Shown here in pieces: positions 43,712-52,200 of a DNA stretch of 64,000 nucleotides (position 1 is the first letter of the stretch; every line of letters starts with the position of its first letter). This stretch comes from Catellatospora methionotrophica (GTDB lineage Bacteria; Actinomycetota; Actinomycetes; Mycobacteriales; Micromonosporaceae). Location of the stretch: positions 124,001 through 188,000 of the forward strand of contig NZ_JAAOTJ010000010.1 of NCBI RefSeq assembly GCF_011297335.1, in the 5' to 3' direction. The translations under genes and the position numbers were made by a program. Below the pieces are notes generated by a model, which was not told where the DNA came from, did no database searches, and worked only from the letters and a program-made list of their open reading frames with translations.

Positions 43712-43771
43712 TCAACGCGTACGAACGCCGGGACGTCCCGGCGTCGTCGTGCTGACCAGACGCTGATGCAT
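43712..43771 (-). CDS. Threonine-rich leader peptide
   Basis: A 19-codon open frame, MHQRLVSTTTPGRPGVRTR, on the same strand as and about 105 bp upstream of the thrS-like gene. Three consecutive ACG threonine codons lie at 43742-43750, and a fourth Thr is at position 18. A 20-nt perfect palindrome (43725-43744) begins at the last of the three Thr codons, so a ribosome stalled there would keep it open. The terminator-like hairpin at 43663-43686 follows. Together this is the layout of transcription attenuation by threonine starvation. No clear Shine-Dalgarno is seen before the ATG, and expression is inferred. Confidence 0.55.
   Translation of the reverse strand: MHQRLVSTTTPGRPGVRTR
43725..43744. 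repeat. Palindrome within the leader peptide gene
   Basis: ACGCCGGGACGTCCCGGCGT, a perfect 20-nt palindrome that in RNA makes an 8-bp stem with loop ACGU. It overlaps the third ACG Thr codon of the leader peptide and could act as pause or antiterminator partner. Confidence 0.65.
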
Positions 43772-43858
43772 GACAGCACGATAGCGCAGCGGCCGCGCCC
43801 CGGGGCAAGCGATATCCGTCACCGAGGTACTTTCGACGTGAGGACCCGGAGGTGAGCC

Positions 43859-44245
43859 GTGGGGCACTGGTACGAGTCGAGCATCGACCGGCAGATCCGC
43901 GAGGCGGCCGAACGCGGCGAGTTCGACGACCTGCCCGGCGCGGGCAAGCCGCTGCCCGGGGCGGGCGAGGTGCTGCCCGACGACTGGTGGCTGCGCGACC
44001 TGGTCCAGCGCGAGAACCTGTCCGCCGCGATCCCGGCCACCCTGCTGCTGCGCCGCGACCTCGAGGACCTGCCCGAGGCCGTCGCGAAGAAGACCTCCGA
44101 GCAGGCGGTACGCGCGTACGTCGCGGAACTGAACGTGCGCGTGGTCCGCGCCCACCGGGGCGAACTGGCCGGTCCCGCCATCGCCCTGGCCCTGGTCGAC
44201 GCCGACGACGCCGTGCGCCAGTGGCGCGCCCGCCGCGCCCGCTGA
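43859..44245 (+). CDS. DUF1992 (DnaJ-homologue subfamily C member 28-like) protein
   Basis: 128 residues. The N-terminus WYESSIDRQIREAAERGEFDDLPGAGKPL is the hallmark of the DUF1992 family, also described as a conserved domain of DNAJC28-like proteins. There is no J-domain. The remainder is helical and charged (residues 45-128). GTG 43859 has GGAGGTGA at good distance. Function unknown. It is divergent from the leader of the thrS-like gene and convergent with the TAP-like gene. Confidence 0.9.
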   Translation: MGHWYESSIDRQIREAAERGEFDDLPGAGKPLPGAGEVLPDDWWLRDLVQRENLSAAIPATLLLRRDLEDLPEAVAKKTSEQAVRAYVAELNVRVVRAHRGELAGPAIALALVDADDAVRQWRARRAR

Positions 44246-44250
44246 ACGAA

Positions 44251-44269
44251 GAAGGGCACCTTCCCATCG
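44251..44269. repeat. Half copy of the GGAAGGGCACCTTC family
   Basis: GAAGGGCACCTTCCCATCG is identical over 19 bases to 12007-12025. It lies between convergent genes (stops at 44245 and 44291) but has no inverted partner here. Confidence 0.65.
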
Positions 44270-44290
44270 GCCTTGCGGTGACTGCCCAGG

Positions 44291-45829
44291 TCAGCCGAAG
44301 GGCTGCTGGTCGGGCTGGCAGACCGTGCCTTTCGGCGGCGTGACCAGGTCGACGAGGTAGCGTTCGCGGGCCTGGTCGACGCACGCGCTGGGGACCTGGT
44401 AGCTCGGGTGGCCGTAGCCGTTCAGGGTGAGCAGTACGGCGTTGCCGAGCAGCTTCTCGGTGGCCTGGGCGTTGTGGTACGGCGTGCCGGGGTCGTGCCG
44501 GGCGCTGATCAGCAGCACCGGCGTCTTCGTCGGGGCGTTCCACGGCCCGGCGTAGCGGTCCGTGTCGTCGGCGGGCCAGTTCGCCGCGCACGGCGCCCAC
44601 AGCCACCAGCCCAGTACGGCGCCCCACAGCTTGCCCGCCGCGGTGAACCGGGCGATCTCCTGCGGCCACTGGGACACCGGTGTGCGGGCGCTCCCGTCGA
44701 CGCAGCTGATCGCGGCTGACGTGGTCGCCGCGGCGAAGCCCGCCGGGCTCTGCATCTGCCGGGCCGAGGTGAGCAGCGCCGACGCGTCGCCCGCCGCGGC
44801 GGCGTCGAGGTCCTCGGCGAACTGCGGCCAGGTCAGCGGCAGGCGCAGCGGGTTGAACGTGGACATCTGCAGGTCGCCGTAGCTGAGCGTGCCGGGCGGG
44901 TCGGCGTGCGGGGCCGGGATCGGCGCGCGGCGGGCCATGGCGAACAGCGCCTCGACCCGCTGCGTGACGGGTTCGCCGTGCCCGGCCAGCGCGCAGCGGC
45001 CCGGCGCGGCCTCCTGGCACAGCTTCATGAACTGCGCGAAGACCTCGTCGGCCGAGGAGACGTTGTCGGCGGTGCGCGTCTCGGCGCTGGTGGTGTACTC
45101 GACCGCGTCGACGATGCCGTCGAGCATCATCGCCCGGGTCCGGCCGGGGAACAGGTTGAGGTACGTCTGGCCGATCATCGAGCCGTAGGACAGCCCGACG
45201 TAGGTGAGCTGCTCGTCGCCGACGAGGGCGCGCAGCGCGTCCAGGTCGCGGGCCGTGTCGGCGGTGGAGATGTGCGACAGCAGCTTGCCGCTGACCTCGC
45301 CGCACCGGCGGGCCAGGTCGACGGCTCTGGCCTCGTACGCCTTCGACTGCTCGGTGGTCGACGGGATCGATACGCCCTGCCAGAACGTGGTCTGCTCAGC
45401 CTCGCTGGGGAAGCATCTGACGGGCGAGCTGCCCTCGGTGCCGCGCGGGTCCCAGCCGATGACGTCGAAGCGCCCGCCGCCCCACGCGTCGAAGTCGTCC
45501 CCGCCGCCGCGCACCAGCTCGACGCCGCTCTGGCCGGGTCCGCCAGGGTTCATGAACATCGACCCGATGCGCTCCTGCGGGCGGCTGGCCAGGTGGCGGA
45601 TGACCGCGAGCTCGATCCGCGGCCCGTCCGGTTCGGACCAGTCCAGCGGCACCGGCACCTTGGCGCACTGGAACCGCTCGGCCAGGCCCTCGCAGCCGGT
45701 CCACACGATACCGGGCGGCTCACGCCGCGCGGCCGTCATCGCGTCGGGCGTCGCGGCACATCCGGCGGCCAGGCAGGCCGCGACGGCGACCGCGACGGCC
45801 CGTAGCCCGGCGCGGACGCGCCCGATCAT
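44291..45829 (-). CDS. TAP-like alpha/beta-hydrolase peptidase lipoprotein
   Basis: 512 residues from ATG 45829, which follows GAGGGGTG; the in-frame GTG at 45844 is too far upstream of the signal peptide. The N-terminus ends in a lipobox LAAGC, so it should be attached outside the cell. The domain matches the tripeptidyl aminopeptidase/S33-like group: oxyanion GGPGQSG, nucleophile Ser in GLSYGSMIG, Asp in ARHDPGTP and His in GYGHPSY, with a C-terminal TAP-like part containing several Cys. Likely an extracellular aminopeptidase acting on short peptides. Confidence 0.9.
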   Translation of the reverse strand: MIGRVRAGLRAVAVAVAACLAAGCAATPDAMTAARREPPGIVWTGCEGLAERFQCAKVPVPLDWSEPDGPRIELAVIRHLASRPQERIGSMFMNPGGPGQSGVELVRGGGDDFDAWGGGRFDVIGWDPRGTEGSSPVRCFPSEAEQTTFWQGVSIPSTTEQSKAYEARAVDLARRCGEVSGKLLSHISTADTARDLDALRALVGDEQLTYVGLSYGSMIGQTYLNLFPGRTRAMMLDGIVDAVEYTTSAETRTADNVSSADEVFAQFMKLCQEAAPGRCALAGHGEPVTQRVEALFAMARRAPIPAPHADPPGTLSYGDLQMSTFNPLRLPLTWPQFAEDLDAAAAGDASALLTSARQMQSPAGFAAATTSAAISCVDGSARTPVSQWPQEIARFTAAGKLWGAVLGWWLWAPCAANWPADDTDRYAGPWNAPTKTPVLLISARHDPGTPYHNAQATEKLLGNAVLLTLNGYGHPSYQVPSACVDQARERYLVDLVTPPKGTVCQPDQQPFG

Positions 45830-45896
45830 GTCACCCCTCGCCACGACGATCCCCCGTTCGTCACCGCTTCCGCCGCCGACCGAACGGCCCCTGCCG

Positions 45897-47171
45897 TCAG
45901 GCGTCGCGCAGCAGTGGGCAGGTCATGCAGTGGCCGCCGCCGCGTCCTTTGCCGATCTCGAAGCCGTCGATCTCGACGACCTCGATGCCCGCCTCGCGGT
46001 ACCGGCGGTTGCTGTAGACGTTCTTCGAGTACGCCACGACCACGCCCGGCGACAGCGCGACCACGTTGTTGGCGCAGTCCCACTGCTCGCGCTCCTGCTG
46101 GGCCTCGTCGCCGCCGGTGGTGACGACCCGCAGGTCCTTCTCGTGGGCCAGCCCGATGGCGTGCGCGACGGCGCCCAGGAAGCTGTCCTCGGCGGTGACG
46201 GCGAGCGTGCCCTCCTTGTCGCCGGGGCGGATGCTGTACGCCGTGGTGCCGTCGATGACCTTCGGGTAGACGGTGACGGTGTCGCGGTCCATGAACGTGA
46301 ACACCACATCCAGGTGCATGAACTGGCGTTTGCGCTCCAGCTGCACCGCGATGATGCGCTCGGCCGCGCCCTTGGCGAACAGCCGCCGTGCCAGGATCTC
46401 CACCATCTGCGGAGTGGTGCGCTCGCTGATGCCGATCAGGACGGTGCGGTTGCCGACCGGCATCACGTCGCCGCCCTCGATCGACGAGCGCCCGAAGGAC
46501 TGTATGTCGAACTCGTCGTGCTCGTCGCTGCCCGCGTCCGGGAACCAGAAGTTGATCTTCTCCTGCCGGAACATCGGGTGGAAGCGGTACACCGTGCCCA
46601 GGTTGACGGTCTCCAGCTGGCGCGAGGGCCAGTACATGGGGTTCAGCGAGACGCCCTCGTAGATCCAGCACGAGGTGTCGCGGGTGAACAGGTGGTTGGG
46701 CAGCGGCGGCAGGATGAACGACGAGCCGACCGTGGTCGCCACGGCCAGCGAGCGCGCCGCGAGCCGGTCGTCGTCGGCGAACTGCATCAGCTCGGCCCGG
46801 GTCACCCCGCCGGTCAGATGTGTCGCGAGGGTCTTGGGGTCCATGCTGCCCAGCGCCTCGCGCACCGCGTCGACCATGGCCGGGCCCACCGTGTACGGGC
46901 TGACGGTGTGCCCGATGACCCATTCGCGCGCCTCGGGCGAGGCCAGGGCCTCGGTGAGCAGGTCGTGCAGGAGGAACACCTCGACGTCGCGGGCGCGCAG
47001 CTCGGCGACGAACTGGTCGTGCTCCTGCTGCGCGCGCTCGACCCACAGCACGTCGTCGAACAGCAGCTCGCCGCGGTTGGACGGGGTGAGGCGGCGCAGC
47101 GCCAGGTCGGGGCGGTGCACCAGCACCTTGCGCAGCGTGCCGACCTCCGAGTGGACTCCGAATCCGGTCAT
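45897..47171 (-). CDS. arcA: Arginine deiminase
   Basis: 424 residues, full length. Catalytic Cys415 is in GGGHCMTCPLLRDA at the C-terminus; His and Asp are in QFMHLDVVFT, and the guanidinium-binding Glu region is SSIEGGDVMPVG. The N-terminal VHSEVGTLRKVLVHRPDLAL is the usual start. It converts arginine to citrulline and ammonia, giving ATP when coupled to ornithine carbamoyltransferase and carbamate kinase, or acid resistance. Neither partner gene is in the window, so arcA stands alone here. Confidence 0.97.
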   Translation of the reverse strand: MTGFGVHSEVGTLRKVLVHRPDLALRRLTPSNRGELLFDDVLWVERAQQEHDQFVAELRARDVEVFLLHDLLTEALASPEAREWVIGHTVSPYTVGPAMVDAVREALGSMDPKTLATHLTGGVTRAELMQFADDDRLAARSLAVATTVGSSFILPPLPNHLFTRDTSCWIYEGVSLNPMYWPSRQLETVNLGTVYRFHPMFRQEKINFWFPDAGSDEHDEFDIQSFGRSSIEGGDVMPVGNRTVLIGISERTTPQMVEILARRLFAKGAAERIIAVQLERKRQFMHLDVVFTFMDRDTVTVYPKVIDGTTAYSIRPGDKEGTLAVTAEDSFLGAVAHAIGLAHEKDLRVVTTGGDEAQQEREQWDCANNVVALSPGVVVAYSKNVYSNRRYREAGIEVVEIDGFEIGKGRGGGHCMTCPLLRDA

Positions 47172-47292
47172 CGCGCACTCCTTCGCCGCAGCCCTCCCGC
47201 CCCCGCCGCTGCCCCGAATGCTACGTCCGTTTCATGTCCTTCGCGCCGGATCGCCTGTTCCCGCAGCGGGGGCAGCCCTCACCCGAAGCGAA

Positions 47293-47338
47293 GGAAGGGC
47301 ACCTTCACAACGCTCCGCGTTGTGGAAGGTGCCCTTCC
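47293..47338. terminator. Terminator hairpin of the GGAAGGGC family
   Basis: The 21-nt arm at 47293-47313 and the 22-nt arm at 47317-47338 pair with a single bulged base; loop TCC. It lies after the GH25 gene (minus strand, stop at 47353) and before arcA. Core GGAAGGGCACCTTC is shared with 12004 and 44251. Confidence 0.8.
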
Positions 47339-47352
47339 CATCAGCCGGTGGG

Positions 47353-49311
47353 CTACGGCCGAGGCGCGGTGCGGGCAGCCGGGTGGTGCGCGCTCGGGTT
47401 CGGGCTCGCGCCTGCGCGGCTCGCCGACGGAGCCGGGCCCGCCGACCGGGCCGGGCTCGGCGCGGTGGGCGGAGCGTGACTCGGACCGGACGAGCCGGCC
47501 GGGCCGTGACTCGGGCCGGCCACGGCGGCCGGGGTGCGACTCGGCGACGGGCTCGCCGCCGGGGTCCGGCTCGGCGAGACCGACGGCCGGGCGGCCACCG
47601 GCGCGTCCGACGGCGACGGCGGCGTGCTCGGCGACGTGCTGGGCCGCGGTGAGGCGGCGGGAGCCGGGTTCGCGGCGGGTGCCGGAGCCGCCGCCGCGCC
47701 GGTGCCGCCGTACGTGAAGGTGATCTCCACGGCGCTGCCGCCGGTCAGGCTGTTGGTCAGCTGCCAGACCAGGCCCGCGTCACCGGAGGCGTCGATCGCG
47801 CCCGGCGTGAAGACCCTGTCGCCGTTCCAGTCGCCGACCAGCGGCACCGTGAACACCGCGCCGAAGCCCACGTGGACCTGCGTCGCCCCGCCGGTGGTGA
47901 CGTTGCTCAGGTAGTAGTCGTGCCGGTCGCCGTCCATGTCGACCGTGCCGGGCGTGAAGGTGCGGTTGCCGTCCCAGTCGCCGACGATCGGCGTCTTGCC
48001 CGCGTCGCCGTACGTGAACGCGATCTCGGTCACCGGCTTGGCGAACGTGTTCGTGAGCTGCCACGAGTGCAGCTTGCCGTCGCGGCCGACCGCCCCCGGG
48101 GTGAACGTGCCGTTGCCGTCCCAGTCGCCGACCACCGGGATGTCCTCGACGCCGCCGAAACCGGTGTGGATGTCGGCCGGACCACTGCGGAAACTGTTGA
48201 CCAGGTAGAAGTCGCGCCGCTTGCCCTCGGCGTCGACCGTGCCCGGCGTGTAGGTGCCGTTGCCGTCCCAGTCGCCCACCAGCGGGGCCTTCTCCGCGTC
48301 GCCGTAGGTGAAGTCCAGCGCCGGGTCGGGCGTGCCGTCCAGGGTGTTCGACAGCCGCCAGCGCCACGTGTCACCCTCGGCGCTGACCAGGCCGGGCGTC
48401 ATCGTGCCGTTGCCGTCCCAGTCGCCGACGACCGGCCGGGGCAGCGGACCGCCGGGGTTGGCGGCGAGGGCGGCCAGGTCGGCCAGGTTGCCGTTGAAGA
48501 CGTTCTGGTCGCCGGGCAGCTTGCCGTGGTTGGCGTACTGCCACAGCGTCCAGCGGTCCCACCCGGCGGGCAGCCCGCGCACCTTGTCGGTGTAACTGGA
48601 CACGAACAGGTAGTGGTCGCCGAAGTCGGCGTTGCGCCCGGTGCACGGGTTCCACCAGTTCGGGTTCGTGTAGATCATCGTGGCGCTGCCGGTGCGCTCG
48701 CGTACCCGCTCGGTGAAGTCGCGGATGAAGCGGACCAGCTCGTTCTTGGACTTGCCCCAGCACGGGCCGGGCGCGACGAGCTTGCCGCCCAGCTTGTACG
48801 GCCACTCGATGTCGAGCATCGGCGGCAGGCTGCGCCCGTCGTTGCGGTACTGCGCCCGGTCCAGGAAGTAGTCGGCCTGGGTGCGGCCGTTGGTCTTGTC
48901 GGGCCGCGCGAAGTGGTACGCCCCGAACAGGATGCCGTTACCCCGCGCCCCGCTGTAGTTGTCCTTGAACGAGGCGTCGACGTAGTGCACGCCCTCGGTC
49001 GCCTTGGCGTAGACGAACTTCGCGCCCTTGTCGGCGACCTTGTCCCAGTCGATGTTGCCCTGGTGGTGCGACACGTCGATGCCGGTGACCGGGTAGCCGC
49101 CCGGTGCGCCCGCCAGCGCCCGCGCCGCGGCTGGCGGGGCCAGGTCGGCCGGGGTGCCCGCGCCTGCCCAGCCGTCGGTGATCGGCTTGCCGTCGGGGCC
49201 GAGCGGGTCGGTCGGCGGCGCGGCCCCGGCAGGCAGTGCGGCCAGGGACAGGAGCAGCCCGGCCGCGGCGAGGACGACACGGCGGGCTGCGGCGGTGCGG
49301 TTAAGGTTCAC
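47353..49311 (-). CDS. Secreted GH25 muramidase with DWDGNG repeats
   Basis: 652 residues from GTG 49311, supported by GAGGAG a few bases upstream. A signal peptide ends near AGA-AP (30). The GH25 domain (about 74-285) has D79 in TGIDVSHHQGNIDW and the D167/E169 pair in MLDIEWP. Then come five repeats of about 46 residues, each with the core VGDWDGNGTxTPG and a following WxLSNT or FYLVNS strand, like FG-GAP/beta-propeller blades with a possible Ca-binding DxDxN. A Pro/Ser/Ala tail of about 150 residues ends the protein. It should cut the glycan strands of peptidoglycan. The gene follows the NlpC/P60-like gene by 8 bp, so the two are one operon. Confidence 0.9.
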   Translation of the reverse strand: MNLNRTAAARRVVLAAAGLLLSLAALPAGAAPPTDPLGPDGKPITDGWAGAGTPADLAPPAAARALAGAPGGYPVTGIDVSHHQGNIDWDKVADKGAKFVYAKATEGVHYVDASFKDNYSGARGNGILFGAYHFARPDKTNGRTQADYFLDRAQYRNDGRSLPPMLDIEWPYKLGGKLVAPGPCWGKSKNELVRFIRDFTERVRERTGSATMIYTNPNWWNPCTGRNADFGDHYLFVSSYTDKVRGLPAGWDRWTLWQYANHGKLPGDQNVFNGNLADLAALAANPGGPLPRPVVGDWDGNGTMTPGLVSAEGDTWRWRLSNTLDGTPDPALDFTYGDAEKAPLVGDWDGNGTYTPGTVDAEGKRRDFYLVNSFRSGPADIHTGFGGVEDIPVVGDWDGNGTFTPGAVGRDGKLHSWQLTNTFAKPVTEIAFTYGDAGKTPIVGDWDGNRTFTPGTVDMDGDRHDYYLSNVTTGGATQVHVGFGAVFTVPLVGDWNGDRVFTPGAIDASGDAGLVWQLTNSLTGGSAVEITFTYGGTGAAAAPAPAANPAPAASPRPSTSPSTPPSPSDAPVAARPSVSPSRTPAASPSPSRTPAAVAGPSHGPAGSSGPSHAPPTAPSPARSAGPAPSASRAGASPNPSAHHPAARTAPRP

Positions 49312-49319
49312 GGCTCTCC

Positions 49320-50990
49320 TCAGTGCAGGACGGTGGGCTGGTCCAGCGGCGGTACGCCGGGCGGCGGTACGAAGGCCGACGCGCTCGGCGACGGGTCTGC
49401 CACCGGCGGTACGACGGGACCGGCGGACGGCGCGGCCGGTCCGGGGCTCGGGGCGGCCGGTGGGGTGGCAGGGCTGGGCACGGGGCTCGGCGGGACCGCC
49501 GGGCTCGGGGACGGCCCGGCCGCCCCGGGGGCGGCGGGCGTACCGGCGTACGCGAAGACGGTGTCGGCGATGCCGCTGGCCAGCGCGTTGGACAGCCGCC
49601 ACTCGCGGATCGCGGGGTCGGCCACGCCGGGGGTCACGATGCCGTCGCCGTCCCAGTCGCCGGTCACCGGGATCTGCCCGACGTCGCCCAGCGACACCTC
49701 GGTCTCGGTCTCCGGGTCGTCGAGGCTGTTGGTCAGCTCCCAGTCGCGGTGCTCCCCGTCGTGGTCGACCACGCCCGGCGTGCTGACCCGGTCGCCGTTC
49801 CAGTCGCCGACCACCGGGACCTTGTCCACGTCACCGAAACCGACGTGCAGGTCGTGCTCGCCACCGGCCAGGGTGTTGGACAGGTACCAGTCGCGTACGT
49901 CGCCGTCGGCGTCGACCACGCCGGGGGTGAAGGTGCCGTTGCCGTCCCAGTCGCCGACGACCGGGGCCTTCTCCGTGTCCCCGTAGCCGACGCGTACGTC
50001 CGGCTCGCCGCCGCGCAGCGAGTTGGACAGGTACCAGTCGTGGTGCTCGCCGGTCAGGTCGACGGTGCCCGGCGTCCACCGGCCGTCGCCGTCCCAGTCG
50101 CCGACGATCGGCAGTTTCCGCACGTCGCCGAACAGGAAGTCGGCGTCGGTCGTCGCCCCGCGCGGGTCGTCGGACAGCCGCCAGCGCCATGACTCGCCCT
50201 CGGGCACGGCCGTTCCGGCGGTGACCCGGCCGTCGCCGTCCCAGTCGCCGGTCACCGGATACCAGACCGCCTCGTTCTCGATCACGTTGCGGTAGCGGTA
50301 GGAGGTGTACTTCTTGCGGCTGTAGCCCGACTCCGACCAGGTGCGGTGCTTGACCGAGGGCGGCGTCTGCTCGTACATGACGAAGTCGCCGCCGGGCTGG
50401 TCGGTCCAGCGCTCGAACAGCACCACGTGCGAGCCGTCCCTGGGCCGGGACCGGTTGTGGTGGAGCAGCATGTCGCCGGGCCGCAGGTCGGCGAAGCCGA
50501 TCCGCTCGCCGACCTGGTGCAGGTCCCCGGTCCAGTGGTTGCGGCCCAGATCCCAGGCCATCGACACGTACCCGGAGCAGTCGGTGCGCCAGCCCTTGCG
50601 GAACGTGAGCTGGCTGTAGCCGACGTGGTCGTCGGCCCAGATCGCGGCGCGGGCGAGGATCTGCATGCGGGTGATCGGCTGGCCGAGCCCCCGCGCCGGC
50701 CCGGCCATGCCGTCGGGCTGCATCGGCAGGCCCTGCGCGTCGACGCCCTGCGGGCGCAGCACGTCCGGATCGTCGGCCCCGTCAGGCACCGCCGCGGCGG
50801 GCGCGGCCAGCGCGAACGCCGCCACGGCGGCCAGCAGCCCGGCGGCGGCCCGGTGCAGCGGACCGCGGCGCGGGGCGGAGCGCGCCGGCGCGGCCCCGAC
50901 CCACGCCGTGCCACGACCCGGGTCGCCGTCCTGCGGGCACCGCTCGGCGCGGCCACCCCCGCTCTCCTCGCATGATCCGCAATCCCGCAT
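49320..50990 (-). CDS. Secreted NlpC/P60-like endopeptidase with DWDGNG repeats
   Basis: 556 residues. The hydrophobic part of the signal peptide (AAAGLLAAVAAFALAAPAAA) starts only near residue 48, so either the n-region is unusually long or the real start lies later; no better in-frame start with a ribosome-binding site is seen. The catalytic domain (about 100-240) has Cys in RTDCSGYVSMAWDL and His in GSHVVLFERW, as in NlpC/P60 and CHAP-type amidases. Five repeats follow with core VGDWDGDGxxTPG, homologous to those of the adjacent GH25 enzyme, then a Pro/Ser tail. It would cut peptide stems, complementing the glycan-cutting GH25 partner. Confidence 0.85.
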   Translation of the reverse strand: MRDCGSCEESGGGRAERCPQDGDPGRGTAWVGAAPARSAPRRGPLHRAAAGLLAAVAAFALAAPAAAVPDGADDPDVLRPQGVDAQGLPMQPDGMAGPARGLGQPITRMQILARAAIWADDHVGYSQLTFRKGWRTDCSGYVSMAWDLGRNHWTGDLHQVGERIGFADLRPGDMLLHHNRSRPRDGSHVVLFERWTDQPGGDFVMYEQTPPSVKHRTWSESGYSRKKYTSYRYRNVIENEAVWYPVTGDWDGDGRVTAGTAVPEGESWRWRLSDDPRGATTDADFLFGDVRKLPIVGDWDGDGRWTPGTVDLTGEHHDWYLSNSLRGGEPDVRVGYGDTEKAPVVGDWDGNGTFTPGVVDADGDVRDWYLSNTLAGGEHDLHVGFGDVDKVPVVGDWNGDRVSTPGVVDHDGEHRDWELTNSLDDPETETEVSLGDVGQIPVTGDWDGDGIVTPGVADPAIREWRLSNALASGIADTVFAYAGTPAAPGAAGPSPSPAVPPSPVPSPATPPAAPSPGPAAPSAGPVVPPVADPSPSASAFVPPPGVPPLDQPTVLH

Positions 50991-51123
50991 GCCGTCTTAA
51001 CGGAGCGGCCCACGATGGCGTTGCGCCTGGTCGGCGCGCCGTGAAGCGATCTTCCGGGCGCGCCGTACGTTTCGGTCGGGCGGGCAGCGGGAATCCCTAG
51101 CGCAGCGTGAGAGGAGATCTGCC

Positions 51124-51450
51124 ATGCCGCAGCAGGGCTGGAGTGCCAAGCGGGAGCGCCAGTACGAGCACATCAAGGCCAGTGCCGAGGAACGTGGCAA
51201 GTCCGAGGACGTCGCGCAGGAGATCGCCGCGCGCACCGTCAACAAGGAACGGGCCCGTGCCGGGGAGGCCAGGCAGTCCAGCGCGCTGTCGAGGAACGAC
51301 ATCTCGTCGGGTCGGCGTGGCGGGCTGCGCTCGCATCGCGGCGAGGGCGGACGCACCCGCGACCAGCTCTACGAGGAGGCGAAGAAGAAGAACGTCAAGG
51401 GCCGCTCGACCATGACCAAGGCCGAGCTGCAGCGCGCCGTCGACCGCTGA
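51124..51450 (+). CDS. Small basic protein of the actinobacterial plasmid-stabilisation-like type
   Basis: 108 residues, rich in Arg, Lys and Glu. The N-terminal part WSAKRERQYEHIKASAEERGKS is typical of a family often labelled plasmid stabilization protein in actinobacteria. The C-terminal AKKKNVKGRSTMTKAELQRAV resembles the Rho-N/SAP-like helix-extended-helix found in nucleic-acid binding proteins. ATG 51124 follows GAGAGGAGA. There is no partner toxin next to it, so the label should not be taken as function. Nucleic-acid binding is plausible. Confidence 0.82.
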   Translation: MPQQGWSAKRERQYEHIKASAEERGKSEDVAQEIAARTVNKERARAGEARQSSALSRNDISSGRRGGLRSHRGEGGRTRDQLYEEAKKKNVKGRSTMTKAELQRAVDR

Positions 51451-51462
51451 CCCGGCCCGGTC

Positions 51463-51681
51463 TCACGGCGCGGGTGGTGTGATCACCGCGTGCGTGTGCA
51501 GTGCGTCCAGGACCTCGTCCTGGGCGTACTCGCCTTCGGGCAGCGTGCCGACCGACTGCAGCACGTCCGGGGGCATGCCCTCGGCGACCGCGCGGCGGCG
51601 CAGTTCGGCGACGCTGAGCCGCTCCTCCCCGATGAACAGCGTGTCCAGCAGTGTCTCCAGCATCTCGCGGTCCTCGGCCAT
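51463..51681 (-). CDS. DUF2795-like small protein
   Basis: 72 residues. The stretch SVAELRRRAVAEGMPPDVLQ followed by LPEGEYAQDEVLDAL fits the short DUF2795 domain (helix, xGaxxxV, LPxxxY). Cytoplasmic, acidic; function unknown. It is convergent with the small basic protein, 12 bp between the stops. The start ATG 51681 has a GGAGGGGGCGGGCG-type leader. Confidence 0.7.
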   Translation of the reverse strand: MAEDREMLETLLDTLFIGEERLSVAELRRRAVAEGMPPDVLQSVGTLPEGEYAQDEVLDALHTHAVITPPAP

Positions 51682-51945
51682 CGCCCGCCCCCTCCCGTGT
51701 GCGACCCGGCGGCGATCCTCCCCAGTGTCCGCCTCGCGGCATCACCGCGAGGCGTATCCGCCAGGACGAACCGGGCGAACACGTTTCAGTTCTGGCGTCG
51801 GCGGGGAACCAGCCGGTATGCCGCTGGGCGGGTCCGGCCGTGCCGAACTCCCACGCGGCGACGCTCCGGCATGGTGAGGTCATGACATCGGCCCGGCGGG
51901 GACGGCGTCCCCGCGGCCGGGTGCTGATCGAAGGGAGTCGTTCGG

Positions 51946-52188
51946 GTGGACAGGATCGCCGCGAAGTTCGTCCATGGCGCCGCCGAGATCACTCGGGAGA
52001 TCGAGGTGGACTCGGCTGTCGACCCGCCGGAGACGTACTCGATCTGGGTCGCGAACGGCCTCGACCCCGCCCCGGGCCAGTGGGTCGCGGGCGACCCGTG
52101 GGAGGCCGTGTATGTGCGCGAGGCCAACCCCGCTGGTGAACCGGCCTGGATCTACCGCTTCCGCGCGCTCGTCGACCCGGAGGAGTGA
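51946..52188 (+). CDS. Small hypothetical protein
   Basis: 80 residues from GTG 51946, preceded by GAAGGGA at about 12 bp. It contains a Trp- and Pro-rich middle (YSIWVANGLDPAPGQWVAGDPWEAVYVREAN) and ends acidic. No signal peptide, membrane span or recognised family. Codon bias is normal, supporting a real gene. It is convergent with the phosphatase-glycosyltransferase fusion gene, 12 bp between the stops. Confidence 0.6.
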   Translation: MDRIAAKFVHGAAEITREIEVDSAVDPPETYSIWVANGLDPAPGQWVAGDPWEAVYVREANPAGEPAWIYRFRALVDPEE

Positions 52189-52200
52189 GCGCCGGGCCGG

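Noticed and set aside
47800-50240. Recurring CCGTCCCAGTCGCC units as a CRISPR or regulatory repeat
   Set aside because: They fall at a fixed codon position of the DWDGNG protein repeats and are explained by coding.
51124-51681. Toxin-antitoxin pair made of the small basic protein and the DUF2795-like protein
   Set aside because: They are convergent rather than co-transcribed and neither resembles a known toxin; the plasmid stabilization label is only historical.
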